Position numbers and translations under genes: made by a program. The notes under the pieces were generated by a model. That model was not told the DNA's origin. It saw only the letters and a list, made by a program, of their open reading frames with translations, and did no database searches. DNA of 64,000 nt, from positions 33,274,587-33,338,586 of the forward strand of contig CM073591.1 of the NCBI GenBank assembly GCA_037074705.1. The letters are read 5' to 3'. Source of the stretch: Zhengitettix transpicula. Its lineage: Eukaryota > Arthropoda > Insecta > Orthoptera > Tetrigidae. Shown piece after piece: positions 22,757 to 35,760 of the stretch (within the stretch, counting starts at the first letter, position 1; the number at the start of each line of letters is the position of its first letter).

Positions 22757-24009
22757 TTTATTTATTTATGTTTTTGGCTAATAAATGATTTATTACTGAT
22801 TTGGTAATATTAACACAATTAGTATTACTTATATGGCAATTTATATATTTATATTAGATCTTTAAAAAATGACATAATTTTTATTCTTTTTTTTTAATTT
22901 TATATATTTTCTGGGTTATATTTACCCAAGCTCTATTTCTCTATCCCGTTGGATATATATATAAATCCACATCGTTCAGTATTTTGTCGGTCCACTTATT
23001 TTCTATGGAAATTAGTACTTATTCCGCTATTGCATTCCATTTGACGGAATGGAAGCTAAATATTGAGCACCATTCTTCATACACGATTCGTTTCCCTAAC
23101 TCTGACCAGAAGGCCAATTAAATTTAATACATTTACCTCCCCCCCCCCCCGCCGACTTTTAATTACTCTCCCACTGTTAAATGAATTGTAAAATGTGGTC
23201 TGAACATCGTGAGCAAAGGTTAACCCCCTTTAAAGTTGCTCTGTAATGTGTGTGGGCAGAGTGAGTACTTCATCCTCTTGAAGCGGTTCAATATTGCACG
23301 CCTCCGAGTCAGCTCTCTCTGCACTGGTGTAATCACCATATCATCTATAATTCACACATTTCTACCAAGCAAAATGGGAAATTAAACTATATCCTAGGTT
23401 TCCTGTACACTGACAACGCTCCCCGTCCACAATCCATATCGCTTCGAACAATGCAAAACTCTTGCTAAACTCTGACGCGAACGCGACAAAAACTTTACAC
23501 CCTTAACTAAAATAATTTACTTCGGAACTTTTTTTCCCTGAAGGTTTTCCTTAAAATTGGGAATGTGTTACAAGTTCTCTTTATAAGAGATATTTCCATA
23601 AACACGATCAACACATGGCAAACATCAATTTAAGATTATAAAATCGAATGTAGAGATTGCTCACAGTGTTGAATTTGGCAAACCAAACGTGACTTAAAAT
23701 TAAATTAGGATTATATAACATAATGCTGATTTTCAAAATTCCTGTTAGATTCTTACAACCCTTATAACGCATATAATATTATTATTTTATGTCTTTGTTT
23801 TATGTCTTTCACTTATGGTAGTTAATTATGTATTGTGTATTTATATTAAGTGTTCTTTACGTATGTTTGAATATGGATAAAAGACTAAAATGATTATGAA
23901 CTAATTGTTTTTTAATTTAATTAATTTTTTTAAATTGTTAATCTCTCCAGAAGTTGTTTTCAGAAACCCATAATAAACTGACCGCAGCCTAGCGTTAGTG
24001 TCTGGTATA
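22757..24009. other. Gene-free AT-rich stretch
   Basis: Contains a poly-C tract at 23,139-23,150. No gene seen. Confidence 0.5.
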
Positions 24010-24245
24010 GTTTAAATGAGTGGTGTATGCCATACGGCCGAGGCATGGAGACGAGAATGCTGCGTTCCCACATAAGGGAGTCGGAGAAGTACTGAGAGCC
24101 CGATATACCTTATACAGGTTTCTGTAGGATTTTCTCTTAATCAGTTTTAGTCGATTTTTCGAGTAAGATTATTAAATTACATCCTTTTTAACCATAGAAT
24201 ACTTTGATCTCCCTTCCGCATCCCCGATTTCTACACAGTCCGTAG
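24010..24245 (+). mobile_element. SINE-X copy F (old, strongly diverged)
   Basis: GCCGAGGCATGGAGACGAGAATGCTGCGTTCCCACA aligns in pieces with the SINE-X interior (GAGGCACGGAGAAGGGAATGC and TGCGTCCCCACA). Weaker matches follow (TATACAGGTTTCTGTAGGATTTTC; CTTCCGCATCCCC). It is far more diverged than copies C and D, so the family has been active over a long time. Confidence 0.6.
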
Positions 24246-25450
24246 AGATAGAAGCCATCACACAGTAGTGAAGCTGAGGCATTAGGTTAGTATTTTATAT
24301 AGTAATATGTATGTAGTACAACATTCTGAAAAATTATATATTCTTAAACTGTCGTTAATGCAAATTAAATTCAAGATGTCATGAGTGTCATTTACTACAC
24401 ATAATTCGGAAATAAAGTTAAAAAGGTGAAATTAATTATAAGAAACGTACACTTAAAAATAAATGTAAAAATCGTAAGATTGAAATAATTTTGATTTTTC
24501 CAGAATAAAATTTACGGTAATTATAGACAATTACGGGACTTCAGTAACATTCCAAATCAAATTAAAACCTTGATAAATATATCTTTATTGCAAGTTAATT
24601 AATTATGCATGCAGATTTATGTGAAATTAAATTTTGTAAATTATAAAAACTCCAGACAATGAAAAATTGTTTTACACAAACATTGAAATTAATATCTTCC
24701 TTGTATTAATATTACTAAAATATTGTCATGTAGTAATTATAATAACTTGCCAAGTTCTATCGGGACAAAATCTCAATGCAGAAGCATTTTCTTCTACTTA
24801 CATTTCCTGTATTATTACCAATAATTTGAATTAAGTTTCATAAAATTGGCATACATTTAATGTCGTCTCTCAAAATTAACGTTACTTAACTTTTCAGTCA
24901 TAAATGTAATATAATACCGTACATTTAGTGAGGGAAGATGAGGTTTCCATAGCTACGGTTTGTGTGTGTAATTACAGTTGCAATATGAACAAATGATATT
25001 GGAAATTCCAGTGACTTACGTAATATAGCGTTTATCTTTTTGTTCATAATGAGTTATTTCGGTTCATTATTTAATAGGAAAGCTCAAAATGAATAAAATT
25101 ATTATTAATATGCATCATACTGTACGAGCATCTCTACAAAATACGGATAAGACAGTAAGCACGTGATTCTCGACGCGTATTTCTTTTCCTCTTCTGTAGT
25201 GGATGGAGGGCTTCATTACAGAAGATGGATGAAGACGAAGTCTGTATTGAGTCCTTATCTGCCGTTCCACGCCATTTATTTCCGCTGACCGAACAAAGCA
25301 AGAAAACCCGCGCGGAGCGCGGACGAAATCAAATCTAGGTTATATATACGATTAAAATTGATATTCTTTTACTTATCTTTTATATTTATTTACTTACAGT
25401 CGCTTCAATGGCTACACTGTCATTGAAATAATTCAAATATAAAAAAAACC
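24246..25450. other. Gene-free AT-rich stretch
   Basis: A short GC island near 25,300-25,335 has the hairpin CCGCGCGGAGCGCGG followed 13 nt later by CTAGG. It resembles a Helitron 3' end, but the base after CTAG is G, not T. No gene. Confidence 0.4.
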
Positions 25451-25487
25451 ACTACGTTTCGTCCATAATTTAAGACAATCAGGTGAG
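25451..25487 (-). repeat. Hammerhead-like core copy
   Basis: On the minus strand: CACCTGATTGTCTTAAATTA then TGGACGAAACGTAGTGG. GTC/GAC can form helix II, and AC/GT can close a GTA triloop. The first box is CTGATTG instead of CTGANGA. Confidence 0.6.
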
Positions 25488-25734
25488 CACAACAGTAGTT
25501 GTAAAATATGACTCCTTCATAATTAATTTTTGTGAAGCTGAATTTTTAAAATTCAAAATATTTTTCGGCATTGAGGAAATTTTATTCAAAACGGTTTATT
25601 TTCATATTTAATATTTTTTGTTTCATATTAAGTGAAGGAAGTACTTGGCACTTTATGTAATCGAATTTATACAAAAATTCATCACCATTCAATAAATATT
25701 TATAAAAAATAAGCTATTTAATTTTATTATGGGG

Positions 25735-25769
25735 ACCTGAATAAGTCGCTAATTAGAGACGAAACGTGA
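25735..25769 (+). repeat. Hammerhead-like core copy
   Basis: CCTGAATAAGTCGCTAATTA then GAGACGAAACGTGATA. Together with 27,141 and 30,017 it forms a subfamily sharing AAT(T/A)AGAGACGAAACG. Confidence 0.6.
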
Positions 25770-26257
25770 TATTTTTCCTGTTTTTCCATTTTTTGTATTT
25801 TGTATATGTTGACTTTCAATAACGCTAGAGATTAGGGTTGAAAGAAAACTTGAATTATCCATAAAAGGTAAAAGGCGTCGTTCAAATTTTGATACAGCAC
25901 AAAGTCTTAAATCGAAAGAATATAGAAATTCAATTCGTAAACATAGAGAACAAATTCGACGGTTGTAATGGAATCATAGTCCAATAAATTAGAATAGTGG
26001 AACATAGTGATACACAGAGCAGACAGCAACGAAGGTGAAATAATAGTGGGGGACGAGACTCGGTTGAGGCTGGATGAAACATAAATTCTAATAAGTATTC
26101 AGGAGGCACAATTGGGACAAAAATTTCTCAGAGAAGATAAACTGTTAGGAGGTGTCGTATTCTAGTTCTATTGAGAAAAAAATTATACAATTTCTGATTT
26201 ACGATACTGAACACGGACACGTCACAACAAGAGATGATAGTTCCATTTTTTATTAAT
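25770..26257. other. Gene-free AT-rich stretch
   Basis: Nothing recognised. Confidence 0.5.
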
Positions 26258-26681
26258 AGGCTACATGAGGGTAATCCACATGGTGGCAACTCCCCTTTAA
26301 TAGCATAGGAAGAGATTCGAAAGGGGGTATGAGGAAGGGTAGAGGAGGGTTAACTACGGCCCCCGGCTATGGTTGAACGATCCTACCCGGCATTTGCCTA
26401 AAAGTGATGCAGGGAAAACCCTAGAAAACCTGTATCAGGTAGATCGGGCAGTAGGTACTTGTCCCACGCCCTTCCGATTGCATGAGATGTGTATTCTGTG
26501 GGGACGCAGACTTCTTTTGTCCGTGCCTTGACCAGTTTAAGTGGCAACTGCCCGACTATTCGAATGGGAATATCGGACAACTGTTACCGTATGCCCAAGA
26601 TCTACGACTCCGGAACATACACCTCTGAAAAAAACAGGTCGAGGTGCCTCGGCTTGAAGGCATCCCCGAAGGTAGCCTCCT
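26258..26681 (-). mobile_element. SINE-X copy G (partial, diverged)
   Basis: From AGGCTACATGAGGGTAATCC to GAGGTGCCTCGGCTTG and GAAGGTAGCC. The GC palindromes of the 5' end are absent. Several small deletions relative to copies C and D. The left (3') end is preceded by ATTTTTTATTA instead of a clean T-run. Confidence 0.8.
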
Positions 26682-26760
26682 CCAGAGCTCTCTGGGACGG
26701 TTCACCCAGATTTCTCGACATCATATATGTATTATACTCTTTAATAACATTTAATAACAT

Positions 26761-26936
26761 TGTGAGTTGTGAGCCTTTGGAATAAATTTCTTATCAATCA
26801 AAAATGCTATTAGAACTTGGAGAGCACTTTACGAAGTTTAGTACATAAATATAATGGCGAAACAGCCAGAAACATTTTATTAATTAGCAAGGTAATTAGA
26901 AAACATGAGTAGAAAATGGCCAATAGCGAGAAGAAT
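26761..26936 (+). repeat. Direct repeat, copy 1
   Basis: Matches 27,851-28,040 along its length: shared strings are TTGTGAGCCT.TGGAA.AAATTTCTTAT, ATGCTATTA, TTAGTA, TAATGGCGAAACAG and AAATGGCCAA. The two copies start about 1.09 kb apart in the same orientation. Origin unknown. Confidence 0.75.
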
Positions 26937-27140
26937 TGAACAATAAAAAGAAGATGATACCTTACTTAACACTATAATCTAATATTTCTTTAATTTTATT
27001 ATGGCTTTGATTCTATGTACTTCTAAGATTTCCAATGATTAAGTTCCAAAAATTATATAATGTTATATAAAATAATTTTAATAATTCAAAAAATGGATTA
27101 TCATGTTTTCTATACCCGATGAAACCGAAATATTTTTCCC

Positions 27141-27175
27141 CTTATGAAATCCTAAATAAGAGACGAAACGTGCTG
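27141..27175 (+). repeat. Hammerhead-like core copy
   Basis: CTTATGAAATCCTAAATAA then GAGACGAAACGTGCTG. The first box is CTTATGA. Same subfamily as 25,735 and 30,017. Confidence 0.5.
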
Positions 27176-27850
27176 ATATGTTGTTCTTATTTTATTAATT
27201 ACATTGTTTATTAATAAACATTTTCTGACTTGTGTTTATAATTTTTAACTATTGTGCTATCATAACCAGAATATAGAAAAACTTAATTATAAATTTATAG
27301 TATCGCTTAGAACGCATAATTAATTCTGTAACGTCATAATAAGCGATAAAGATGCTTTTTACTTGATGGATGATACCGGAACATTAATAAGACTGAAGAA
27401 AGTGACCGAAAGAAAGCAGATAAACATTGAGAGACAAGAGAAAATTAAGTTGGATATATAGAAGAGGGTTTTATTGTGAAACTGCTGATCAAGTTTGTGT
27501 TACCTGCAGATGTGTTCTTGAGACGTGGAACTTTTTTTTCTCCCGTAGCACAAATGTGTGGTGTGTGTTTGCGGAGTCGGGGCAGCCAATACCCGATAAT
27601 CAATAGGAAAAACAGACTTGGGGAACGGCCGAGGTAATTACAACACACTCCAGCTCCAGTCCTCCTCTTTCAGGTCACAGGACTCTGAGACACGCAACAC
27701 TAGACTTCATAATTAAGAGCAAACAAAACCCGGTGCTTCGAGATCAATCTGGAGCCAATCGTACGTAAGTCATACATAAAATATATAGGCCTTGTATAAT
27801 TTGTTTACGACGATGGTGAAGGAGACTAGGTCGAACTAGACAAGATACAC
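27176..27850. other. Gene-free stretch
   Basis: 27,440-27,730 is a little GC-richer and has a 67-codon minus-strand frame without motifs. No call made. Confidence 0.45.
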
Positions 27851-28040
27851 GTGGATTGTGAGCCTATGGAACAAATTTCTTATATATCAAATAATCAAGT
27901 ATGCTATTAAAAATTAGAGAGAACTTACGAAATTTAGTAATTAAATGTAATGGCGAAACAGTCAGAAAAATTTTATCAATTAGCGAAGTAATTTATGCAA
28001 CTAGAACAAATTAGTAGTAAATGGCCAACAGTGAGAATAT
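27851..28040 (+). repeat. Direct repeat, copy 2
   Basis: Partner of 26,761-26,936. Confidence 0.75.
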
Positions 28041-28225
28041 TTATATTATCTTATTATATGGAAATTCACATGTATACATGAAGTATCAGAATTATTGGAG
28101 ATCAATGTACGATTCAAGGAGTACATTACTTACATGTTATACGTCTGTACCGTATATCACAACCACGTTAATAAATAGATATTTAAGTATCCAACAAACC
28201 GATGAATTGAAGTGATGAAATAAAT

Positions 28226-28270
28226 ACCACACAACATTTCTGCATTCTTTGTTGCTTTCGTCAGGTGTAG
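28226..28270 (-). repeat. Hammerhead-like core, family A
   Basis: On the minus strand: CACCTGACGAAAGCAACAAAG then AATGCAGAAATGTTGTGTGGTATTTATTT. The first box CTGACGA is intact; the second is GAAATG. The GTTGTGTGGTATTTATTT tail is the family A signature. Confidence 0.7.
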
Positions 28271-30015
28271 AAAATCGTAAGAGCTTTAAGAAAGACACGT
28301 AGCACAAATTAGGCAAGGTAATCCAAAGCAAAGATACAAAGGATACAGTATTATAATTTGTATACGAGTGGAAACTATTACGTTAAGTTTAAATCTTACG
28401 TAAGCTAGTGGAAAAAATGTTAATACACGTTTTAATCACATAGATGATTTCATAACCGATTTACGTAATGAAAGTAAATTTTTTTAAAAAAAAAATGTGA
28501 AGACAATTAGCTAACAAAACTCTGAACTTTCAGTTCACGAATTATGAAAATATGCGACATCAAAACCTATATTATTATATATCAGAGAGGAATGAGTTTT
28601 AAATTATTAAATTAATTGTTAAAAAAGTACAAACGCATGTATAAAAGAAAAGAAAATAAAGGACGTATACGAATGATGGTTTCGTGTTTCAAATTAAAAG
28701 TTTTACGATTTATTTATATCGAAAAATATTAAATCAGTTTCACTGCAAAAATTAATTTATAAAAATAGTTCTGTCGTTGATAATTTTCATCGTGTCCTTT
28801 TATCCGTTAAGCTTAACTTTTATTCTTGATTTGACAGTAGGAAATTTCATATCTTCCGTTATTCGAGTTATATATAAAACCTGATCTTTCACAGAAAATT
28901 TTTCTTTCAACTTGTTCGTCATATACGCTCTTTATTAATCCCTCACGTCTATCAGTTGAGCTCACCGTGTTATAAATCATAATTATTACGTAGATTATTT
29001 TCTGCAGAATACTTCATGTATTTTTGAAAGGATTTATAAAATAATTAATCTATTGTTCACGAGTCAGAATGCTAAGAGTACACAGGACACACAAATTTCA
29101 TGCTAAAGAATGTGTCGTAACTTAATAAGTAATGAAACTGAAGAGATTGTTAAAGAAAAATAAATGTGTTCTCCGTAATAAATAAAGACAAGCAAAGTAG
29201 AGAATTTATGGCTAAATAAATAAATTAACTGCCCATCAGTCTGAAAAATATTTAATAATTCACTAAGCAATTATTCAGTTTCCAATCGATATCCTTGATA
29301 TATCGATATGAACGTTGTTAGTGGTAGAAACTGCACGACCAGTTAGTCAGTTCTTGGCCATTAAACTCTAAACATGTTACCCTATAGCAAATAATAGTAT
29401 GCGATATATATAACCATGTCAGGAATGATATGGCCTAAGGAAATATTTTAATTATATTATCAAGTATGTAAAATATGATTAAATCTCTGTGACATAATAT
29501 ATTAATATATGCTATACACATATGTTTAAATTCAATAATGTACTAAACACCGAAAGCTCCTGATGCTCTATTTAAAATCATGACATTTTAATGTAAATTA
29601 CATTGAAAAAATATTTATCTGTGACGTAAAATAAGGGTTTAATCAATTATAATATTAGCAATTATAATATTATAATAAAAATATATTATCACGAAGTTTT
29701 CCCCAGTTTGGAGCTTCGTAATGTGTACACTAATTATTAAAAATAAAAATAAATTATTAATTTAAGAACAAAATTTTCTTCTTTGAAGTGGAGTATAATG
29801 AATAATTTATAAATAAAGTTAGAATTTTTCAGTTACAACAGCCAAGGAAGCCAGATCATGCCTTTGAAAGTTTCTCATAATTTATTTGTATAATATTAGT
29901 TTTTGGACCACATTAATGGCAGTCATCGTAACAAATTATTCGTAATATATTTAAGAAATGTTGTTCTTCAATTAATAATTAAGATCTCATATATATAATT
30001 TTCAAATTTCAATGT
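28271..30015. other. Gene-free AT-rich stretch
   Basis: No gene, no shared repeat recognised. Confidence 0.5.
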
Positions 30016-30016
30016 A

Positions 30017-30053
30017 CACCTGACGAAGTACAAAATTAGAGACGAAACGCTGT
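30017..30053 (+). repeat. Hammerhead-like core copy
   Basis: CACCTGACGAAGTACAAAAT then TAGAGACGAAACGCTGTAG. Both conserved boxes are intact (CTGACGA, GAAAC). AC-GCT-GT can form a short helix III followed by A. Helix II is weak (GT/AC). Confidence 0.65.
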
Positions 30054-33000
30054 AGTAATATTTTTTCCTTCAGGTACAGAAAAAATTATTTACTTAATTA
30101 ATTATTTTACCAATTATTAAATTTTTTCTGACATATGGCCAGCTTATTTTTTATTGTAATTTTAACATATGTGACGTAATTAATATCAAAGTGTTTATCG
30201 CGTCACACGTCGTAAAATTTTACATATTTAACATACAGTAATTATGCCGATATATATTTTATGAAATGTTGTTAAATCTTTCTGATTTATTTCTATGCTT
30301 TCTTTCATGACATTTTTATATTTATTACGAAAATAGTAATAACGTGATTTTACATTAGTTCTTTTATATTTAATGATTTACGTGAACATAATTCTACTGA
30401 TTTAGCAGCGACCACAAAGGCTTATAATTATTACCAGCCGATTGAGAGGCGGAACTTCATTTCGAAAACACTAGACGCATAAGTGACAGCGACTATTCAA
30501 TTAATAACTGAATTACTTTCGTAACAAAGGTCCGCATTAAAACGGCGCGATATCGATTAAAATGACACAAAGGAGACACGATTTCAACAAACAAACCCCG
30601 GGGACCGTGATTTTTGACGAAGAATTAAAAAAAAAAGAATAAACACGTGGTTTTGACAAGTGCTCACAAACTATCGAAATTGAAATACATATTGTGGGGG
30701 AAAAAATAGTGGCGAATGAATTGTTGTCGGGCAAATAAAAGGGACCACAAATAAAAAAAAAAGGTGCAGAATTGTATTTGTCGGATTTACGGCAATGCTT
30801 TGATTCATTATACATATTTTTCGGTGCTGAATCTTAAATAAAAATCTTAACGCGGTGAAGGAAGGAAACATGAAAGGGAACGAGAAGACAGAAAACATTC
30901 CGGTAACCAGTTTTAAGGATTAGATTTGAAATAATTCAGATAATTCCCCGTAAATCTGTGAACTGAATATATCGTGAGGTATGAAAACGCAGGGAATAAT
31001 TACAGAACATTTTCCATCATCGTGACCAAACAACAAATAGTAAATATATATATATATATATATTACCGTCCATTTACGGACTTTTTTTCTATCGACGAGA
31101 CTTCATCAGAAGTCGTCGCTGCTTCGTTCTGCTTAGACGGTACCGGCACAGACTGTTCAACGTTCTTCTTCCTTTCACGATGTGATTTCTGTTCGCTCAG
31201 AAGACGAATATAAAGTCTTCCTTTCTTCAATTATTCGTGTTGTATGGTTTTAAATTTCTATAGTTTAAAATAAATATCTGCTAACGATGAGGTTTTAATT
31301 TCTTGAGAATCGAAAATAAATATTTTTTTCGCGAGAAAATTTTAATTCTAATCAGCAGTATGGGGTGAATATTTACAGAAAAATAAAACTTTCCGTTACA
31401 TAGTGAGCAAGAGCTATTGAACTTACAATACGGTCACGAGGTACGGAAAATTAGATAATTAGTTTTATAGTTTGCAAAATATATAAATATCAACCTAAAT
31501 TTCTCTTTCTTATAATTTTACATGTTAAGTAAATGAGATACCGACAGCAGCTCAGAATTTTCCCCCTTTATATATATATATATATATATATATATTTTAA
31601 TTAAAGTTAACTTTTAGTCCGGAGACTTTACAGTTGTGATAATAATAATAATAACAGTATTTACAACTGTAAAAATTAACAAATAACAAGGTATTTACAA
31701 TTTATAAATATTTCACATGTAAACTTGTGGTCTTGGATGTGACCCTTGTCATTCCAAGTTAGAGACGAGAGAAGCAGATTAACTTGTTTACCGCATATTA
31801 ACATATAACTGGCATGATGTTAGCGATCAATCTGGTCATTGGGGAAACTACATGTTTGAAGCGTTAAGGATGTTATGGGGCAGATGGGAAGAGCGGATAT
31901 TATAGGGAGTATGTAGTGCCAGTTGGTAGGAGGGCTAGACTTAGGTAATTCCAGAGTGATTTAGGGGGAGGATCATGTCAATTGGGAGTTTACGTTTAAG
32001 TCTGCGATTTTGTGAAGGCCCCCTCTATAGGATAAATTATGGCTAATTATTTGCATATAATTATATTATCCATTTACTTTATACACTCAATTGGAGCAGA
32101 CCCTGGTTTGTATCTACGTGTGACTATTATTAATAATTCGTCATTTACCAATACAAGTGTGAAATAGTTTAAGATTCTCCACTCCGTCGAGTGACATTTT
32201 CGCGGACAGCTGCTCCGACTATATATATATAGACGGTCTACTTTGGGATCTCCTGTTACCACACTTTATATCAAACGATCTATTAAATCCTCTCTGGCGG
32301 CAAATAACAGTCATTCCTCGGGTAAAAAAAAATTAGGAGAATTTGAAGCAGATGGTCCACCTACGAAAGTATGCAATTAAACGTCACGATAGGAGTAAAT
32401 TATTTTGAGTACTAGATGGAAGCTCTGGAAATACAACTTGTTGACCGATACGCGAATTGGCGAACTGTTTTATGACCGAATAAATATAAGTAGATATAGA
32501 ATGTTTATAAAATATAATAATCCTGTAAAGTTTAACGATGGATACCTCAATTTGATGGAGGAAGACTCATAAAGTTGTAAAACAAAATTTATTCACAATA
32601 TGAGAATAATAAATATGAAGGCAACAATTGAAAATTAAAATTAATTAAAGGACAGTGGTAGAAATGACGCGATAAATACAAAATTTACTTCGAAATTCCG
32701 GTGCTAATTGAGGCAAAGTAAGATATACAAAATTTAGTCACGCTTAAAGTGGACGAACTCTACTCAGAATACGGATATGAGTTAGAGCAGAAATGTCTAT
32801 GGGTGTCATTAAATTATTGTAAAATCAGGAAAAGCTGTTGAAGTCTCTCCTGAAATTTTTCAACGATATTAATGAATATTTAGAGCTGATAATATGTCTT
32901 GGTAAAATCATTAGAATTTGAAGCTTAATAAATTAAAACTAGACCGAAATAATGCCGGTGAAATGAGTGGACACGTAGTATTATATTAAAATTGAAACCA

Positions 33001-33683
33001 GGATCGATCAAGCCGAAAATATTATATACTAACTCGTCAAGGAAAATAAATGGAAAATATGAGCCTTCCTTCCCGGTGAAGCCATTGGATGAACAGATTT
33101 CGGACTAGCTGTCAAAACGTTTTGCATTTGGCAAATTATTACCTGGATTTAAACCCGAACAGTTTCCAATGGGAACAATAGTTAGATTAGAAGAATAAAG
33201 AAAGAATAGCAAGGCATAGAGACGATAGTAAAAACTAAGTTACACGATGAAAGAATGTTTAAACCGGGATAAATTTATAAAATGATATCAGACGAAAATG
33301 ACAATGACTTAATTAGTCTAATCTGACCGTGGAGGCCGTATAAGTATATGGGAGTGTAAATACACTTTTTTCTAACTAAGTGATAGTCGTTATTTCAATT
33401 CCGACTGTTGAGAAAATTATTGGAAATTAAGTGAACGCTATATCTAGGAACATACATACATACATGTATGTGCTGCAGATTCATTCATGATTCATCTTTA
33501 CTGTTTACCAATTTTTTCTGTAACTGTCATAAAAATGGGTTTGATTGTAAAAAACTATTCTGATTTAGATGCAAAATTTGAGAAGTCTTTTAAATAATTG
33601 TACAGTCGATTGTAACCACCTAACATCAAAATTTGGTTCACAGTTAACATATATATTTATGTTATCACAATTATTCCCAATTT

Positions 33684-33725
<42 letters not shown>

Positions 33726-34439
33726 GATGTTTTTTACTGGAAATAAATGCTGAAGGTAGCTCAGAAATTAATCTTTACACATTTACATTTGAATATGCGA
33801 AATGATATACACACAATTTTTTTCACAAATATCGACTGAAGAAATTGGTCAGTTTTTATGATGAATAGCTCAGATACTTACGACGTCCTTCCCTAATATG
33901 AAATATAAATTACATGATGTATTATTACTCACTAATAATATGAAAAGCCAACTTTGTTTAATGACACATATTACACGCACTAATTTGTTTACATTTATAC
34001 AACTTTATTGAAATTCATTACATAAATTACAATTAATTGTACTCTTACTTCAATCTAAATGTTCCTATTACATACCTTTGACTGACAGTGCATTAATTGA
34101 ATAACGACAATACCAAAATCTTATTAGGGGGTTCTATAAGTCATTTACAAGACTTTATATACATATAACTCATCAGCCGTATTTTATACAACTCTTATTA
34201 CCTCCTTAAATATTATACAGGATACAAGATGACCAGCAGTAGAGAATGAATTTTATAAATCTCCGTCGACATTCATTTGAAACGCAGAATGTAAACAAAT
34301 GGACTCCATATTGGCGTTATTAAAGATGGCGACGATAATTTTTTTTCAATTAATTTTGCGCAAGGATGATAAAGTATTTCGTATTGTTCTTTATTACCAC
34401 TCGACCGAGTATTACTGAATAAAATCATACTTTTTATTC
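30054..34439. other. Gene-free AT-rich stretch with (TA)n tracts
   Basis: About 4.4 kb without a supported gene. (TA)n microsatellites lie at 31,044-31,062, 31,568-31,595 and 33,686-33,722, and an (ATA)n run near 31,650. Minus-strand frames of 75-92 codons around 30,537-30,898 are low-complexity Phe/Pro/Ser-rich sequence with no family resemblance. Confidence 0.55.
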
Positions 34440-34747
34440 AATCAAAATATTTCTGTTTCATTTCATTATGAAATGCGGAACTATTTCCTGTGATGTGGAG
34501 TGTCGGTGCGTATTAACGTCTGTGTGCTGTGACGTCACGATAGTAGTATTTAACTCGTTCGCAAATATTCGCATTTACTCGTAAATTACATAAACTAAAA
34601 TTCTTTCCTCCTTTATGCTAGGGGTTTCTCACCCCTACAGTACCGGTTCTCGATTTTGGCAGAATATACATACCAATTTTTCTTGCGTTCTGTCCACGCA
34701 TAAAAATTTGTATAGAAATTAACGTAAATACATCCCTTTTTATTTCA
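34440..34747 (+). repeat. Dispersed repeat, copy 2 (partner at 60)
   Basis: Aligns with 60-357. Its right end meets the CTAG-hairpin element at CATAGGCTAGCTGG, so that element inserted into, or next to, the repeat end. Confidence 0.7.
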
Positions 34748-34751
34748 TAGG

Positions 34752-35760
34752 CTAGCTGGGTGCCCGGCGTTGCCCGAGATGTCATTTATCCATAACCCCC
34801 GATACACTCCAATTTCGGTTGCTTTTGCGCTATTTTTATGTAACGCTACTCGAACCCTATCCCTAAATTTTCTCACCTCCCATGCTGAAGGTGTTTAAGT
34901 CACTGACCAAATATATTGGCCATTTTTACATGTTAGAAGATGACCACCCCCACAAATGTGCGATAATCAAAAAGTATTTATTCCACGCAAAAATCGACCA
35001 ATTACATTGTCTGGAAATTTCTACCCCCACCCAACAGGTTCCATACCCGTCGCGTTACCCAGGTTGTCACAATTAGACTCAGGGACATTCATAGTCTCTG
35101 AATTTATTTGAATCTCGGTTGTTTTACCGTTATTTATTTTTAACGTATCTCCATCCCAACCGCTAACCTTGCTCCCCTCACAGGGGTTGAAAGTGTACAC
35201 AAACAACATAGGTAAAAATACTATCAAAGTCATTAACCACATGAAATAATTATTTAACGCAAATGTCGACCGTTTAAAATGTTTGACAATTTCCTCCCCC
35301 GCCCAACTCCGCGAGGCCCCTCACAGCCCACCAAATCTCGTGCATTGCCCACGTTGCCATAAATACATTCACCTATATCCATAACTGTGGTTTGACTCGA
35401 ATCTCGTTTTTTGAGGTTATTAAACACACCTCCATCTCTACGCGTACTTCCCTACCATGCTGTAAGGTGTTGAAATTATACACAAACAAAATCGGTAGAA
35501 ATACTATCAATGACATTGACAGCGTAAAATATTTATTTCACGCAAATATCGATCAATTTTCATGTCTGAAAATTTATACCCCCGCCCAGCCCCTCGTACC
35601 CCAGGTCACCCCCTAAACGTTCTCCATGTTGTCATAAATAAACTCAGTGACATCCATAACTTGAATTTGACTCCAATCTGGGATTTATTCACGATATTTA
35701 TACATTATAAAAGAAACGTGCTTTTTACTTTTCCTCTGAATAGCTTTTGTTAATATTGAA
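34752..35760 (-). mobile_element. CTAG-hairpin element with ~280-bp tandem units (copy 2)
   Basis: The left terminus is CTAGCTGGGTGCCCGGCGTTGCCCG, that is, on the minus strand a GC hairpin followed by CACCCAGCTAG. The interior is a tandem array: the block CTCAG.GACAT.CATA followed by TTTGA.TC.AATCTCG recurs at about 35,079, 35,366 and 35,643, a period near 280 bp, and each unit carries GGTGTTGAAATT, ATCAATGACATTGAC and ACGCAAATATCGA.C landmarks. I see no protein. The minus strand is given as sense only by analogy with a Helitron 3' end. The right border is approximate. Confidence 0.7.

Noticed and set aside
25300..25340. Helitron 3' end (GC hairpin plus CTAG)
   Set aside because: The base after CTAG is G and no second copy is seen, so the geometry may be chance.
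30537..30898. Overlapping minus-strand frames of 75-92 codons
   Set aside because: Phe/Pro/Ser-rich translation of AT-rich DNA, no motif, no splice context.
34752..35760. CRISPR-like array because of the regular repeats
   Set aside because: The units are ~280 bp and homologous throughout, with no short repeat/unique spacer pattern, and the DNA is eukaryotic.
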